From Agromyces humi (GTDB taxonomy: Bacteria > Actinomycetota > Actinomycetes > Actinomycetales > Microbacteriaceae): a stretch of 40,587 nt of DNA. Each line of letters opens with the position of its first letter. Position 1 is the stretch's first letter. Positions 8,738 to 17,897 of the stretch are shown one piece after another. Location: positions 1-40,587 of the forward strand of contig NZ_WJSP02000007.1 in NCBI RefSeq assembly GCF_009720255.1, in the 5' to 3' direction. Made by a program: the position numbers and the translations under genes. Below the pieces are notes generated by a model, which saw nothing but the letters and a program-made list of their open reading frames with translations, was not told where the DNA came from and did no database searches.

Positions 8738-8821
8738 GTGCTCGATCTGATCTACGTCATCGCGGTCATCGCGGTGTTCGTTGTCATCGCCCTCATCGCG
8801 AAGGGGGTCGAGAAGCTGTGA
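8738..8821 (+). CDS. 27-residue single-pass membrane peptide at the head of the kdp operon
   Basis: GTG 8738 with GGAG five bases upstream (8729-8732) encodes 27 residues: a hydrophobic helix (DLIYVIAVIAVFVVIALIA) and a charged end KGVEKL. Its stop TGA (8819-8821) shares bases with the kdpF start GTG (8818-8820) in a GTGA overlap, so translation of the two is almost certainly coupled. It is not KdpF itself, which follows as a separate frame. The position argues for a small regulatory or stabilising subunit of the Kdp pump. No function is assigned. The ribosome site, exact overlap and membrane profile make it a credible gene despite its size. Confidence 0.7.
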   Translation: MLDLIYVIAVIAVFVVIALIAKGVEKL

Positions 8822-8907
8822 TCGTCTTCTCGGTGCTCACCGCCGCATTGGGCGTCGCCGCCGTGGCGTACCTCGTGTACGCCCTCGTCAAGCCTGAGCG
8901 GTTCTAG
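8818..8907 (+). CDS. kdpF: Potassium-transporting ATPase subunit F
   Basis: 29-residue membrane peptide with one helix (VLTAALGVAAVAYLVYAL) and the family end LVYALVKPERF, equivalent to the LVYAL..E.F end of known KdpF peptides. KdpF stabilises the KdpFABC complex at the interface of KdpA and KdpB. It starts with GTG inside the stop of the preceding 27-codon frame and ends one base before the ATG of kdpA, so the three are translated as a unit. Too short for routine gene callers, but the family match and operon position are clear. Confidence 0.92.
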   Translation: MIVFSVLTAALGVAAVAYLVYALVKPERF

Positions 8908-10581
8908 ATGGGCGTGCTGCTCGCCGTCCTGCAGACGGCCACCCTCGTCCTGATCCTCGCGCTCGCCTACCGTCCGCTCGGCGATTACATGGCACGCCTC
9001 TACACCTCGACGGAGGACTGGCGGGTCGAGCGCGGGCTCTACCGTCTCGTCGGCGTCGACCCGCGAGCGGAGCAGTCGTGGACGGCGTACCTGCGCGGCG
9101 TCCTGGCATTCTCGCTCATCGGCGTGCTCATCGTCTATGTCCTCCAACGAGCCCAGGCGGTGCTTCCCTACTCGCTCGGCTTCCCCGCGGTGCCCGAAGG
9201 CCTGTCGTTCAACACCGCCGCCTCGTTCGTCACGAACACGAACTGGCAGTCGTACTCACCCGACGTCACGATGGGATACACCGTGCAGCTCGCCGGGCTC
9301 GCCGTGCAGAACTTCGTGTCGGCAGCGGTCGGCATCGCCGTCGCCATCGCAGTGGTGCGCGGATTCGCACGCACGAAGTCGGGCACGATCGGCAACTTCT
9401 GGGTCGACCTGTTCCGCGGTGCCTTCCGCCTGCTGCTGCCGCTCTCGATCGTCGCCGCGATCATCCTGATCATCGGTGGCGTCGTGCAGAACTTCAACGG
9501 CTTCACCGAGGTGTCGACGCTTGCGGGCAACACCCAGAACCTGCCCGGCGGGCCGGTCGCGTCGCAGGAAGCCATCAAGGAGCTCGGCACGAACGGAGGC
9601 GGATTCTTCAACGCCAATTCCGCGCATCCGTTCGAGAACCCCTCTGGGTGGACGAACCTCGTCGAGATCGCGCTCATGCTCGCCATCCCGTTCACGCTCC
9701 CGCGCACGTTCGGCCGGATGGTCGGCAGCAACCGGCAGGGCTATGCGATCCTCGCCACCATGGCGACGCTGTTCGTGGTCTCGCTCGTGACGATCAGCGC
9801 CCTCGAGCTGAACGGCGCGGGCACCGCGCCCGAGCTGGCCGGCGGCGCCATGGAGGGCAAGGAGCAGCGCTATGGCATCCTCGGCTCGACACTGTTCGCC
9901 TCGGCGTCGACGCTCACGTCGACCGGCGCCGTGAACTCGATGCACGACTCGTACACCGCCCTCGGCGGCATGATGCCGATGCTCAACATGATGCTCGGCG
10001 AGGTCGCGCCCGGCGGCACCGGCTCCGGCCTCTACGGCATGCTCGTGCTCGCCGTGATCGCCGTGTTCATCGCGGGGCTCCTGGTGGGCCGCACCCCCGA
10101 GTACCTCGGCAAGAAGATCGGTCCGCGCGAGATCAAGCTCGCGAGCCTCTACATCCTCGTCACCCCGATGCTCGTGCTGGCCGGCACCGCCCTCAGCTTC
10201 GCGATCCCCGGGGTCCGAGAGGACGTCGAGACGACCTCGATCTGGAACCCCGGGGTGCACGGCATGTCCGAGGTGCTCTACGCCTTCACGTCGGCGGCGA
10301 ACAACAACGGCTCCGCCTTCGCGGGGCTCACGGCGAACACGCCGTGGCTCAACACGGCGCTCGGCGTGGCCATGCTGCTCGGCCGGTTCATCCCGATCGT
10401 GCTCGTGCTCGCCCTCGCCGGCAGCCTCGCCGCACAGGACCGGGTGCCCGCGACCGCGGGAACCCTGCCCACCTCCCGGCCGCAGTTCGTCGGCCTCCTC
10501 GTGGGAGTGACGATCATCGTGACCGCGCTCACCTACTTCCCCGTTCTCACGCTGGGTCCCCTGGCGGAAGGGCTGATCTGA
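8908..10581 (+). CDS. kdpA: Potassium-transporting ATPase subunit A (channel-like K+-binding subunit)
   Basis: 557 residues, the normal KdpA length. It forms the K+ pathway, descended from K+-channel/SKT folds. Filter-region signatures of the four repeats are visible: [58 protein letters not shown] and [15 protein letters not shown]. About ten hydrophobic helices span the sequence. The start abuts the kdpF stop without a gap, and kdpB begins three bases after its stop, as in classical kdpFABC operons. No truncation or missing filter residue was noticed. Confidence 0.97.
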   Translation: MGVLLAVLQTATLVLILALAYRPLGDYMARLYTSTEDWRVERGLYRLVGVDPRAEQSWTAYLRGVLAFSLIGVLIVYVLQRAQAVLPYSLGFPAVPEGLSFNTAASFVTNTNWQSYSPDVTMGYTVQLAGLAVQNFVSAAVGIAVAIAVVRGFARTKSGTIGNFWVDLFRGAFRLLLPLSIVAAIILIIGGVVQNFNGFTEVSTLAGNTQNLPGGPVASQEAIKELGTNGGGFFNANSAHPFENPSGWTNLVEIALMLAIPFTLPRTFGRMVGSNRQGYAILATMATLFVVSLVTISALELNGAGTAPELAGGAMEGKEQRYGILGSTLFASASTLTSTGAVNSMHDSYTALGGMMPMLNMMLGEVAPGGTGSGLYGMLVLAVIAVFIAGLLVGRTPEYLGKKIGPREIKLASLYILVTPMLVLAGTALSFAIPGVREDVETTSIWNPGVHGMSEVLYAFTSAANNNGSAFAGLTANTPWLNTALGVAMLLGRFIPIVLVLALAGSLAAQDRVPATAGTLPTSRPQFVGLLVGVTIIVTALTYFPVLTLGPLAEGLI

Positions 10582-10584
10582 TCC

Positions 10585-12744
10585 ATGTCCACCATCTCCG
10601 AAATGACCGGCCACACCCGGCGGCCGATGGGCTCCCCGTCGAAGCGTCCCGTGGGCGCCTTCGGCTCGACCCAGCTGTTCCGGGCGCTGCCCGGCGCGCT
10701 CCGCAAGCTCGACCCGCGACAGATGTGGCACAACCCCGTCATGTTCATCGTCGAGGTCGGGGCGGCGCTCACCACGGTGATCGCGATCGCCGAGCCGTTC
10801 CTCGGTGCACCGAGTACCTCTGGCGGCACCGCGGTGCCGGCGTCCTTCACCTGGGCGATCGCCGTCTGGCTGTGGCTCACGGTGGTCTTCGCGAACCTTG
10901 CGGAATCCGTGGCCGAAGGGCGCGGCAAGGCGCAGGCCGACACCCTGCGGCGAACCCGCACGTCGACCGTCGCGCACCTGGTCACGCGGTACGACGAGGT
11001 GACGGATGCCGCGGCCGAGCGCACGCCGATCACCGACGTCTCCTCGGGCGACCTCCGACTCGGCGACCTCGTCGTCGTGTCGGCGGGCGAGCCCATCCCC
11101 GGCGACGGCGACATCGTCTGGGGCATCGCCTCGGTGGACGAATCGGCGATCACCGGCGAGTCCGCTCCGGTCGTGCGTGAGTCGGGCGGCGACCGTTCCG
11201 CGGTCACCGGCGGCACGAGGGTGCTGTCGGACCGCATCGTGGTGCGCATCACGTCGAAGCCCGGCGAGACGTTCGTCGATCGCATGATCTCACTCGTCGA
11301 GGGTGCGTCGCGCCGGAAGACGCCGAACGAGATCGCCCTGAACATCTTGCTGGCGAGCCTGTCGATCATCTTCGTGATCGTCGCGCTCACGCTGAATCCC
11401 ATTGCGTCCTACGCTGCCGCGCCGGCGTCGATCCCGGTGCTCATCGCCCTGCTCGTCTGCCTCATCCCCACGACGATCGGCGCCCTCCTCTCAGCGATCG
11501 GCATCGCCGGCATGGACCGGCTCGTGCAGCGCAACGTGCTCTCCATGTCCGGGCGCGCCGTCGAGGCCGCCGGCGACGTGACCACCCTGCTCCTCGACAA
11601 GACGGGCACCATCACCCACGGCAATCGCCAGGCGAGCGACTTCGTCCCGATGCCCGGTGTCGACGACGCCGAGCTCGAACGCGCCGCGGCCCTCGCCTCG
11701 CTCGCCGACCCGACGCCCGAGGGCTCGTCGATCGTTGCGCTCGCGGCCGACCGCGGCATCCGCTTCGACGAGGCGCCCGCCGGCGAAGTCGTGCCGTTCA
11801 CGGCGCAGACGCGGATGTCGGGACTCAATCTCGCCGACGGTTCGATCGTGCGCAAGGGCGCCGGCTCGGCCGTGATGGCCTGGGTCGAGCTGGACGGCCC
11901 CATCTCCTCGAGCGAGCGCGAGGAGCTCGACCGGCGCGTCGGTACGATCTCGGTCAGCGGCGGCACGCCGCTCGTCGTCGCCGAGCGGAACGTTCACGGC
12001 CCGGCTCGGGTCCTCGGCGTCGTGCACCTGAAGGACATCGTCAAGGACGGCCTGCCCGAGCGGTTCTCGGAACTCCGCGCCATGGGCATCCGCACGGTCA
12101 TGATCACCGGCGACAACCCGCTCACCGCCAAGGCCATCGCGGCCGAGGCCGGCGTCGACGACTACCTCGCCGAGGCGACGCCCGAGGACAAGATCGCGCT
12201 GATCCGCAGGGAGCAGGCCGGCGGCAACCTCGTGGCGATGACCGGCGACGGCACGAACGATGCGCCGGCCCTCGCCCAGGCGGATGTCGGCGTGGCGATG
12301 AACTCGGGCACGTCGGCCGCGAAGGAGGCCGGCAACATGGTCGACCTCGACTCCGACCCCACGAAGCTCATCGAGATCGTCGCCATCGGCAAGCAGCTGC
12401 TCATCACGCGCGGCGCCCTCACCACGTTCTCGATCGCCAATGACGTGGCCAAGTACTTCGCGATCATCCCGGCGATGTTCGCCGGCGTGTTCCCTGGCCT
12501 CGGAGTGCTCAATGTCATGCAGCTGAGCTCACCGTCATCGGCGGTGCTCTCGGCGATCGTCTTCAACGCGATCATCATCGTGATCCTCATCCCGCTCGCC
12601 CTGCGCGGCGTCAGGTACCGCCCGCTCGGCGCCTCCGCGATGCTCAACCGGAACCTGTTGATCTACGGCCTCGGCGGCATCATCGCGCCCTTCATCGGCA
12701 TCAAGCTGATCGACCTCGTCATCGGCCTCATCCCCGGGTTCTGA
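10585..12744 (+). CDS. kdpB: Potassium-transporting P-type ATPase subunit B
   Basis: 719-residue P1A-type ATPase that hydrolyses ATP to drive K+ uptake through KdpA. Signatures in order: actuator-domain TGES at about 190-193 (its Ser is the inhibitory phosphorylation site known in E. coli), membrane [15 protein letters not shown] near 292-306, phosphoacceptor Asp338 in [13 protein letters not shown], nucleotide-domain segment with [21 protein letters not shown], and the hinge [16 protein letters not shown] from about 554. All catalytic residues are present. The N-terminal 25 residues, rich in Pro, Arg and Ser, extend somewhat beyond minimal KdpB. The gene starts three bases after kdpA. Confidence 0.97.
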   Translation: MSTISEMTGHTRRPMGSPSKRPVGAFGSTQLFRALPGALRKLDPRQMWHNPVMFIVEVGAALTTVIAIAEPFLGAPSTSGGTAVPASFTWAIAVWLWLTVVFANLAESVAEGRGKAQADTLRRTRTSTVAHLVTRYDEVTDAAAERTPITDVSSGDLRLGDLVVVSAGEPIPGDGDIVWGIASVDESAITGESAPVVRESGGDRSAVTGGTRVLSDRIVVRITSKPGETFVDRMISLVEGASRRKTPNEIALNILLASLSIIFVIVALTLNPIASYAAAPASIPVLIALLVCLIPTTIGALLSAIGIAGMDRLVQRNVLSMSGRAVEAAGDVTTLLLDKTGTITHGNRQASDFVPMPGVDDAELERAAALASLADPTPEGSSIVALAADRGIRFDEAPAGEVVPFTAQTRMSGLNLADGSIVRKGAGSAVMAWVELDGPISSSEREELDRRVGTISVSGGTPLVVAERNVHGPARVLGVVHLKDIVKDGLPERFSELRAMGIRTVMITGDNPLTAKAIAAEAGVDDYLAEATPEDKIALIRREQAGGNLVAMTGDGTNDAPALAQADVGVAMNSGTSAAKEAGNMVDLDSDPTKLIEIVAIGKQLLITRGALTTFSIANDVAKYFAIIPAMFAGVFPGLGVLNVMQLSSPSSAVLSAIVFNAIIIVILIPLALRGVRYRPLGASAMLNRNLLIYGLGGIIAPFIGIKLIDLVIGLIPGF

Positions 12745-12770
12745 CCCGCGCTGAAAGGAACGGATACGAC

Positions 12771-13376
12771 ATGAGTACGACTCGCACGACGGCCCGCACC
12801 CACTGGGTGGCGATCCGCGCGATGCTGCTCTTCACCCTCGTGCTGGGCATCGGCTACACGGCGCTCATCACGGCCATCGGGCAGGTCGCCATGCCGGCGC
12901 AGGCGAACGGCTCGGTGGTGACCGTGGACGGCCGGGTCGTGGGTTCGACGCTCATCGGCCAGTCGTTCGCGAACGCCGACGGCGACCCGTTGCCTGAGTG
13001 GTTCCAGCCCCGCCCCTCCGCCGCCGGCGACGGGTACGACGCCGGCGCCTCAAGCGGGAGCAACCTCGGACCGGAGAACGCGGACCTCGTCGCCGCGATC
13101 GAGGAACGCCGAGCCCAGGTCGCCGCCTTCAACGACGTGCCCGAGGCCGACATCCCCGCCGACGCAGTGACGGCATCCGGCTCCGGACTGGACCCTCATA
13201 TCAGTCCCGCGTACGCCCGGCTCCAAGCGGCCCGCGTCGCCGAGGCGAGGGGACTGCCGGCATCCGAGGTGCTGGGGCTCGTGGAGTCTAGGATTCAGGC
13301 ACGGGACCTCGGGTACCTGGGCGAACCCACCGTGAACGTGCTGCAACTGAATCTCGCCCTCGCGGAACTCGGCTAG
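12771..13376 (+). CDS. kdpC: Potassium-transporting ATPase subunit C
   Basis: 201 residues: one N-terminal membrane helix (about 16-37) followed by an extracytoplasmic domain with the family blocks GSTLIGQSFANADG, PEWFQPRPSAAGDGYDA, SSGSNLGPENADL and GSGLDPHISPAYA. KdpC is the single-pass subunit associated with KdpA in the pump. AAAGGAA eight bases ahead of the ATG is the ribosome site. The gene lies 26 bp after kdpB and 10 bp before kdpD, so it belongs to the same transcript. The length is standard. Confidence 0.95.
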   Translation: MSTTRTTARTHWVAIRAMLLFTLVLGIGYTALITAIGQVAMPAQANGSVVTVDGRVVGSTLIGQSFANADGDPLPEWFQPRPSAAGDGYDAGASSGSNLGPENADLVAAIEERRAQVAAFNDVPEADIPADAVTASGSGLDPHISPAYARLQAARVAEARGLPASEVLGLVESRIQARDLGYLGEPTVNVLQLNLALAELG

Positions 13377-13386
13377 GAGCAGGCGG

Positions 13387-15870
13387 ATGAGACGGGGGCG
13401 GCTGCGCGTGCTCCTCGGCGCCGCCCCCGGCGTCGGGAAGACCTACACGATGCTCGAAGAGGGCAAGCGTCTTCACGAGGAAGGCCGCGACGTCGTCGCC
13501 GCGTTCATCGAGACGCACGGCCGAGCCGCTACCGCCGCCATGGTCGAGGGGCTCGAATCGGTCCCACGTCGCCACGAGGAGCACCGCGGCCTCGGCCTGG
13601 AGGAACTGGACGTGGACGCCGTCCTCGCCAGGAAGCCCGAGATCGCCCTCGTCGACGAACTCGCCCACACCAACGCGCCCGGCTCGCGGCATCCGAAGCG
13701 CTGGCAGGACGTCGAGGACCTGCTCGCCGCCGGCATCGACGTCATCTCGACCGTGAACACCCAGCACATCGAGTCGCTCGGCGATGTCGTGCACGAGATC
13801 ACGGGGGCGCAGCAGCGAGAGACCATCCCCGATTCGGTCCTCCGCTCCGCCGACCAGATCGAGGTGATCGACCTCGCACCGCAGGCGCTGCGCGACCGGC
13901 TCGCGAACGGACTCGTGTACCCCGCCGAACGCGTCGATGCCGCCCTGTCGAACTACTTCCGCCTCGGCAACCTGACGGCGCTTCGTGAGCTCACGCTGCT
14001 CTGGCTCGCGGACGAAGTGGAACAGGCGCTGAAGGCCTACCGTGCCGAGCACGGCATCACCGGCAAATGGGAGTCGAGAGAGCGGGTGGTCGTCGCCCTG
14101 ACTGGCGGAGCCGAAGGTGAGACCCTGCTCCGACGTGGAGCGCGGATCGCCGCCCGCAGCTCCGGCGGCGAACTGCTCGCCGTGCACGTGACCACCCCTG
14201 ACGGCCTCCGCGCCCGCGACCCCGAAGCCCTGGCCCGCCAGCGCACGCTCGTCGAGCAGCTCGGCGGCACCTTCCACCAGGTCGTCGGCGAGGACGTGCC
14301 CCGTGCACTCGTGGACTTCGCCAAGGCATCGGATGCCACGCAGCTGGTGATCGGCGTCAGCCGTCGCTCCCGTCTGTCCGCCGCATTCACCGGTCCGGGC
14401 ATCGGCGCCACCGTGATCCGCGAATCGGGCGACATCGACGTGCACATCGTGACGCACGCGGCCGCGGGCTCCGCGGTCTCGCTCCCCCGCCTCGGCGGTG
14501 CCCTCAGTCGCGGGAGGCTCGTCGCCGGGTTCGCGATCGCGATCGTCCTGGGCCCGCTGCTCAGTCAGGTCCTCACGACCTTCCACACGGAGTCGTCGAT
14601 CACCAGCGACGTGCTCGCCTACCAGCTGCTCGTCATCGTCGTGGCCTTGGTCGGCGGCATCTGGCCGGCACTGTTCGCGGCGATCCTCTCGGGCCTCACC
14701 CTCAACTTCCTCTTCATCGAGCCGCTCTACACCCTCACCATCGCCGAGCCGCGCCAGCTACTCGCCCTCGTCTTCTACGTCGCGAACGCCCTCCTCGTGA
14801 GCTACGTCGTCGACCAGGCCGCACGGCGCACCCGCGAGGCCCGCCGCGCCACCGCCGAGTCGCAGCTGCTCGCGGCCATGTCGGGCAGCGTGCTCCGCGG
14901 TGAGGACGCCCTGCAGGCGATGGTGACCCGCACGCGCGAGGCGTTCGGCCTCACAGGGGTCCGCCTTCTCGTCGACGGCGAAACCCGCGTGGCCGACGGT
15001 GAGCCGACCCGCGACGACCGCATCACGGACATCAGGATCGGCGCTCGAGGCGTGCTCGAACTGCACGGGCCTGACCTCGAGGCATCCGAGCGACGTCTGC
15101 TGCACGTGATCGCGACGCAGCTCGATGCCGCGATCGAGCACGGTGCGCTCGCGAGCGCCGCCGAGGCGGCCGATGATCTCGCCGCGACGGACCGGGTGCG
15201 CTCGGCCCTGTTGGCCGCCGTCGGCCATGACCTGCGCCGCCCGCTCACCTCGGCGTCAGCCGCGGTCAGCGCGCTTCGGTCGCCCGAGGTGACGCTACGA
15301 CGGGAGGAGCGCGATGAACTCCTGGACACCGCAGCCGAGAGCCTCGATGCACTCGCCGACCTCGTCACCGACCTGCTCGACGTCAGCCGGGTGCAGGCAG
15401 GGGCGCTCGCGGTCTCGCTCGCACCCACCGAACTCGCGGACGTCGTCCTTCCCGCTCTCGATGAGCTCGCGCTCGGACCCGCCGAGGTGGAGCTGGGGCT
15501 GGCCGACGACGTCAGGCCCGTCCTCGCAGACGCTGGGCTGCTCCAGCGGGTCGTCGTGAACCTGCTCGCGAATGCGGTTCACCATTCCCCCGCGGGTGAA
15601 CGGGTACTGATCGGGGCCAGCACCTTCCTCGGTCGTACCGAGCTGCGCGTCGTGGACCGCGGACCGGGAATCCCGGCCGAGCGCCGCGACGACATGTTCA
15701 TGCCGTTCCAGCGGCTCGGCGACACCGACAACGAAACGGGCCTGGGCCTCGGCCTCGCGCTCTCGAAGGGGTTCGTCGAGGGGATGAACGGCACACTGGA
15801 CGTCGAAGACACGCCGGGTGGCGGCCTCACCATGGTCGTCACCCTCCCCACTGCGGAGACGTCAGCATGA
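13387..15870 (+). CDS. kdpD: Osmosensitive K+ channel sensor histidine kinase KdpD
   Basis: 827 residues. The N-terminal KdpD domain has the P-loop GAAPGVGKTY (11-20) and the LVDELAHTNAPGSRHPKRWQDVEDLL block. A USP-like domain follows (about 225-350; VVVALTGG, VIGVSRRSRLS), then four membrane helices (about 375-475), a GAF-like segment, the phospho-acceptor His614 in GHDLRRPLTS, and the ATPase boxes NLLANAVHHSP, DRGPGIP and GLGLGLALS. It senses K+ limitation and phosphorylates KdpE. Compared with E. coli KdpD (894 residues), the start is short and the last domains compact, but all modules are present. Its TGA overlaps the kdpE ATG, giving coupled translation. Confidence 0.96.
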   Translation: MRRGRLRVLLGAAPGVGKTYTMLEEGKRLHEEGRDVVAAFIETHGRAATAAMVEGLESVPRRHEEHRGLGLEELDVDAVLARKPEIALVDELAHTNAPGSRHPKRWQDVEDLLAAGIDVISTVNTQHIESLGDVVHEITGAQQRETIPDSVLRSADQIEVIDLAPQALRDRLANGLVYPAERVDAALSNYFRLGNLTALRELTLLWLADEVEQALKAYRAEHGITGKWESRERVVVALTGGAEGETLLRRGARIAARSSGGELLAVHVTTPDGLRARDPEALARQRTLVEQLGGTFHQVVGEDVPRALVDFAKASDATQLVIGVSRRSRLSAAFTGPGIGATVIRESGDIDVHIVTHAAAGSAVSLPRLGGALSRGRLVAGFAIAIVLGPLLSQVLTTFHTESSITSDVLAYQLLVIVVALVGGIWPALFAAILSGLTLNFLFIEPLYTLTIAEPRQLLALVFYVANALLVSYVVDQAARRTREARRATAESQLLAAMSGSVLRGEDALQAMVTRTREAFGLTGVRLLVDGETRVADGEPTRDDRITDIRIGARGVLELHGPDLEASERRLLHVIATQLDAAIEHGALASAAEAADDLAATDRVRSALLAAVGHDLRRPLTSASAAVSALRSPEVTLRREERDELLDTAAESLDALADLVTDLLDVSRVQAGALAVSLAPTELADVVLPALDELALGPAEVELGLADDVRPVLADAGLLQRVVVNLLANAVHHSPAGERVLIGASTFLGRTELRVVDRGPGIPAERRDDMFMPFQRLGDTDNETGLGLGLALSKGFVEGMNGTLDVEDTPGGGLTMVVTLPTAETSA

Positions 15871-16559
15871 GGATCCTCGTCGCCGACGACGACGCCCAGC
15901 TGCAGCGCGCGCTGCGCATCACCCTCGCCTCACGCGGGTACGACGTGGTCGCCGCCCACGACGGCGCACAGGCGATCGAACTCGCTGCGAGCTCTCATCC
16001 CGACCTCGTGCTCCTCGACCTCGGGATGCCGCAGGTCGACGGCATGGATGTGATCCGGGCGGTGCGCGCCTGGTCCAACGTGCCGATCGTCGTCCTCTCG
16101 GGACGCACGGACTCCGCCGAGAAGGTCGAAGCACTCGACGCCGGCGCCGACGACTACGTCACCAAGCCGTTCGCCATGGACGAGCTCCTCGCGCGCATCA
16201 GGGCGCGCGCCCGCGCGGTGGAGGGAGGGGACGCGGATGCCGCGACGGTTGCCATCGGCGATCTCGTCGTTGACCTGGCAGCGAAGACGATCCGGTCGAG
16301 TGCCCGCGACGGCGAGCCCTCGGTCTCCGTTCACCTGACGCCCACGGAATGGCGACTGCTCGAGCTCTTCCTGAAGAACCCCGGCAAGCTCCTCACCCGC
16401 CAGATGCTGCTCGGGGAGGTGTGGGGGCCCTACCACGCCAACGACGCGGGATATCTCCGACTCTACGTCGCACAGCTGCGGCGCAAGCTCGAGCCCACGC
16501 CATCCGAACCGCGGCACTTCATGACTGCGCCCGGGATGGGCTACCGTTTCGAGCCGTGA
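15867..16559 (+). CDS. kdpE: KDP operon response regulator KdpE
   Basis: 230-residue OmpR-type regulator. The receiver domain has the acidic pocket ADDDAQ (7-9), phospho-acceptor Asp51 in LVLLDLGMPQVDG, and Lys100 in YVTKPFAMDELLARI. The C-terminal winged helix contains LTPTEWRLLELFLKNPGKLLTRQMLL and the GYLRLYVAQLRRKLEP and GMGYRF blocks. Phosphorylated KdpE would activate the upstream kdpFABC genes; I could not define its binding site. The gene overlaps kdpD by four bases (ATGA). It is the last gene of the operon; no clear terminator follows before the convergent HxlR gene. Confidence 0.96.
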   Translation: MRILVADDDAQLQRALRITLASRGYDVVAAHDGAQAIELAASSHPDLVLLDLGMPQVDGMDVIRAVRAWSNVPIVVLSGRTDSAEKVEALDAGADDYVTKPFAMDELLARIRARARAVEGGDADAATVAIGDLVVDLAAKTIRSSARDGEPSVSVHLTPTEWRLLELFLKNPGKLLTRQMLLGEVWGPYHANDAGYLRLYVAQLRRKLEPTPSEPRHFMTAPGMGYRFEP

Positions 16560-16717
16560 TGAGCGGTGTACGGGCAGCGGACCGATACCGGCCGCGTCGG
16601 AGAACCTCCTGACGCCGGCCGCACGAGGTGACGGTTCGAACGGTGGTTCTGGCCTCCGGGGGCTCGGGCGGAATGGTCCCCTGACTGTTCCGCGCCAACG
16701 CGTGGTTCCGCCCCCAC

Positions 16718-16783
16718 CGTCGCCGTCACGCGACCCGCGCGCTGGCGCACCGCCGCGATGCGTCGCCGTCACACGACCGCGCG
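16718..16783. repeat. Imperfect direct repeat (about 24 bp, two copies) at the 3' end of the HxlR gene
   Basis: CGTCGCCGTCAC followed by a GCGAC..GCGCG-type tail occurs at 16718-16741 and again at 16761-16783, differing by one substitution and one base of length. The second copy covers the stop codon of the HxlR gene (16769-16771) and its last codons, so the first copy looks like a duplicated gene end. The rest of 16560-16768 shows no gene and no clear terminator. Confidence 0.6.
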
Positions 16784-17242
16784 TACCCTGGCGCTCAGCC
16801 GGGCGAAGGCGCTCTCCGCGCCTCCGAGGAGCGAACCACCCTCGCGCACGGCCTGCTGCCACGCGTCGAGCACGTCGTGGCGGTCCATCGCCATGACCGC
16901 CTCCCACGGATCGTCCTGCTCAATGGGGACGCCACCCATGCCCCATCGCGCCGCCTCGTACAAGAGCGGGATCGCCGCGATACCGCGCTCCGTCGCCGAG
17001 TAGGTGACCTTGCGGGCATCCGTCTCGCTCGGGGTGCGCACAATGATTCCGCTGCGCTCGAGTCGGGCGAGGCGGTCGGCGAGCACGCTCGGACCGATGC
17101 GCTCCTCGGACCGAAGGAACTCCCCGAAGGTGTGCTTGCCGAGTGTGAGCAGGTCGCGCATGATCAGCAGCGACCAGCTGTCGCCGAAGGTCTCCACGGT
17201 GAAGTTGGTGGGGCAGGTCGACCGACCTTCGGCTCGCTTCAT
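16769..17242 (-). CDS. HxlR-family transcriptional regulator
   Basis: 157 residues from ATG 17242. The winged-helix HxlR pattern is clear: CPTNFTVETFGDSWSLLIMRDLL (DNA-binding entry helix), FGEFLRSEERIGPSVLADRLARLERSGII (recognition helix and wing), and RKVTYSATERGIAAIPLL. The C-terminal third (about 100-157) is longer than in minimal HxlR proteins and helical. It is divergent from the SRPBCC gene, with two near-identical palindromes between them, so it probably represses both itself and its neighbour. HxlR proteins often respond to electrophiles or aldehydes; the signal here is unknown. Confidence 0.9.
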   Translation of the reverse strand: MKRAEGRSTCPTNFTVETFGDSWSLLIMRDLLTLGKHTFGEFLRSEERIGPSVLADRLARLERSGIIVRTPSETDARKVTYSATERGIAAIPLLYEAARWGMGGVPIEQDDPWEAVMAMDRHDVLDAWQQAVREGGSLLGGAESAFARLSARVRAVV

Positions 17243-17262
17243 GCGTCGAGTCTACGGCATTG

Positions 17263-17279
17263 ACTTTGATCATCAAAGT
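17263..17279. promoter_or_regulatory. Palindromic operator 1, probable HxlR site
   Basis: ACTTTGATCATCAAAGT is a perfect 17-base inverted repeat centred on 17271, 21 bases upstream of the HxlR start. It is AT-rich against the local background and nearly identical to a second site 24 bp away. Confidence 0.7.
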
Positions 17280-17287
17280 GACTTACG

Positions 17288-17302
17288 CTTCGATCATCGA
17301 AG
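17288..17302. promoter_or_regulatory. Palindromic operator 2, probable HxlR site
   Basis: CTTCGATCATCGAAG is a perfect 15-base inverted repeat centred on 17295. It differs from the first site only by the symmetric T-to-C and A-to-G change in each arm, which keeps the symmetry. It lies 44 bases before the SRPBCC start codon. Confidence 0.7.
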
Positions 17303-17345
17303 TGAAACGGATGCCGCGGCGGCGGCCTGCAGCGGAGGAGCCACG

Positions 17346-17840
17346 ATGAACGACACGACCCAGCCCGAGACGCACGATCTCGTCGTGAGCCGCGACATCC
17401 CCGCCCCCATCGAGGCGGCCTGGAAGTCGTGGACCGAACCCGACCGCGTGCTTCGGTGGTGGGGCCCGAACGGCTTCACCTGCACGGTCGCCGAGCTCGA
17501 TGTGCGCGTCGGCGGCACGTCCCTCGTGTGCATGAGCGCCCCCGACTGGGGGTTCCCGGCGCTGTACAGCACCTGGGCATACACGCTCGTCGACGCACCG
17601 CACCGCCTCGAGTTCATCCACAACATCGCCGACGAGCACGGCGCCACGATCGACCCCGCGACCGTCGGGGCCGCGGGCATCCCGCGCGACGTGCGGCACG
17701 TCATCACGTTCGAGTCGATCGGCGACGACGCGACTCGACTCACCGTCACCGAACTCGGCTACATCGACCCCGAGCAGCTCGCGCTCTCGAAGAAGGGCCT
17801 CGAGGAGTCCCTCGACAAGCTCGTCGCGACCTACGTGTGA
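17346..17840 (+). CDS. SRPBCC (AHSA1-type) family protein
   Basis: 164 residues from ATG 17346; the open frame upstream of it crosses the operators and is not coding. The START-like Aha1 C-terminal fold is recognised by VVSRDIPAPIEAAWKSWTEPDRVLRWWGPNGFTC, the strand pair around LDVRVGGTSLVCM, and TFESIGDDATRLTVTELGY near the end. The family forms a hydrophobic cavity for small ligands and is often paired with HxlR or ArsR regulators, as here. The gene is probably controlled by the divergent HxlR protein through the two palindromes. Ligand unknown. Confidence 0.88.
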   Translation: MNDTTQPETHDLVVSRDIPAPIEAAWKSWTEPDRVLRWWGPNGFTCTVAELDVRVGGTSLVCMSAPDWGFPALYSTWAYTLVDAPHRLEFIHNIADEHGATIDPATVGAAGIPRDVRHVITFESIGDDATRLTVTELGYIDPEQLALSKKGLEESLDKLVATYV

Positions 17841-17897
17841 GCCCAGCCGTTCGGGCAGTTCCGTCCATGGGATGCGAGATGCGACATGTCGGATCCG

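Noticed and set aside
9078-11180. A 700-codon open frame overlapping kdpA and kdpB in another phase
   Set aside because: It is a by-product of high GC at third positions; its translation is Arg/His/Pro-rich without motifs, and kdpA and kdpB are unmistakable in their own frames. The same reasoning removes many long antisense frames, such as 9256-10977 and the upstream part of 33148-35748.
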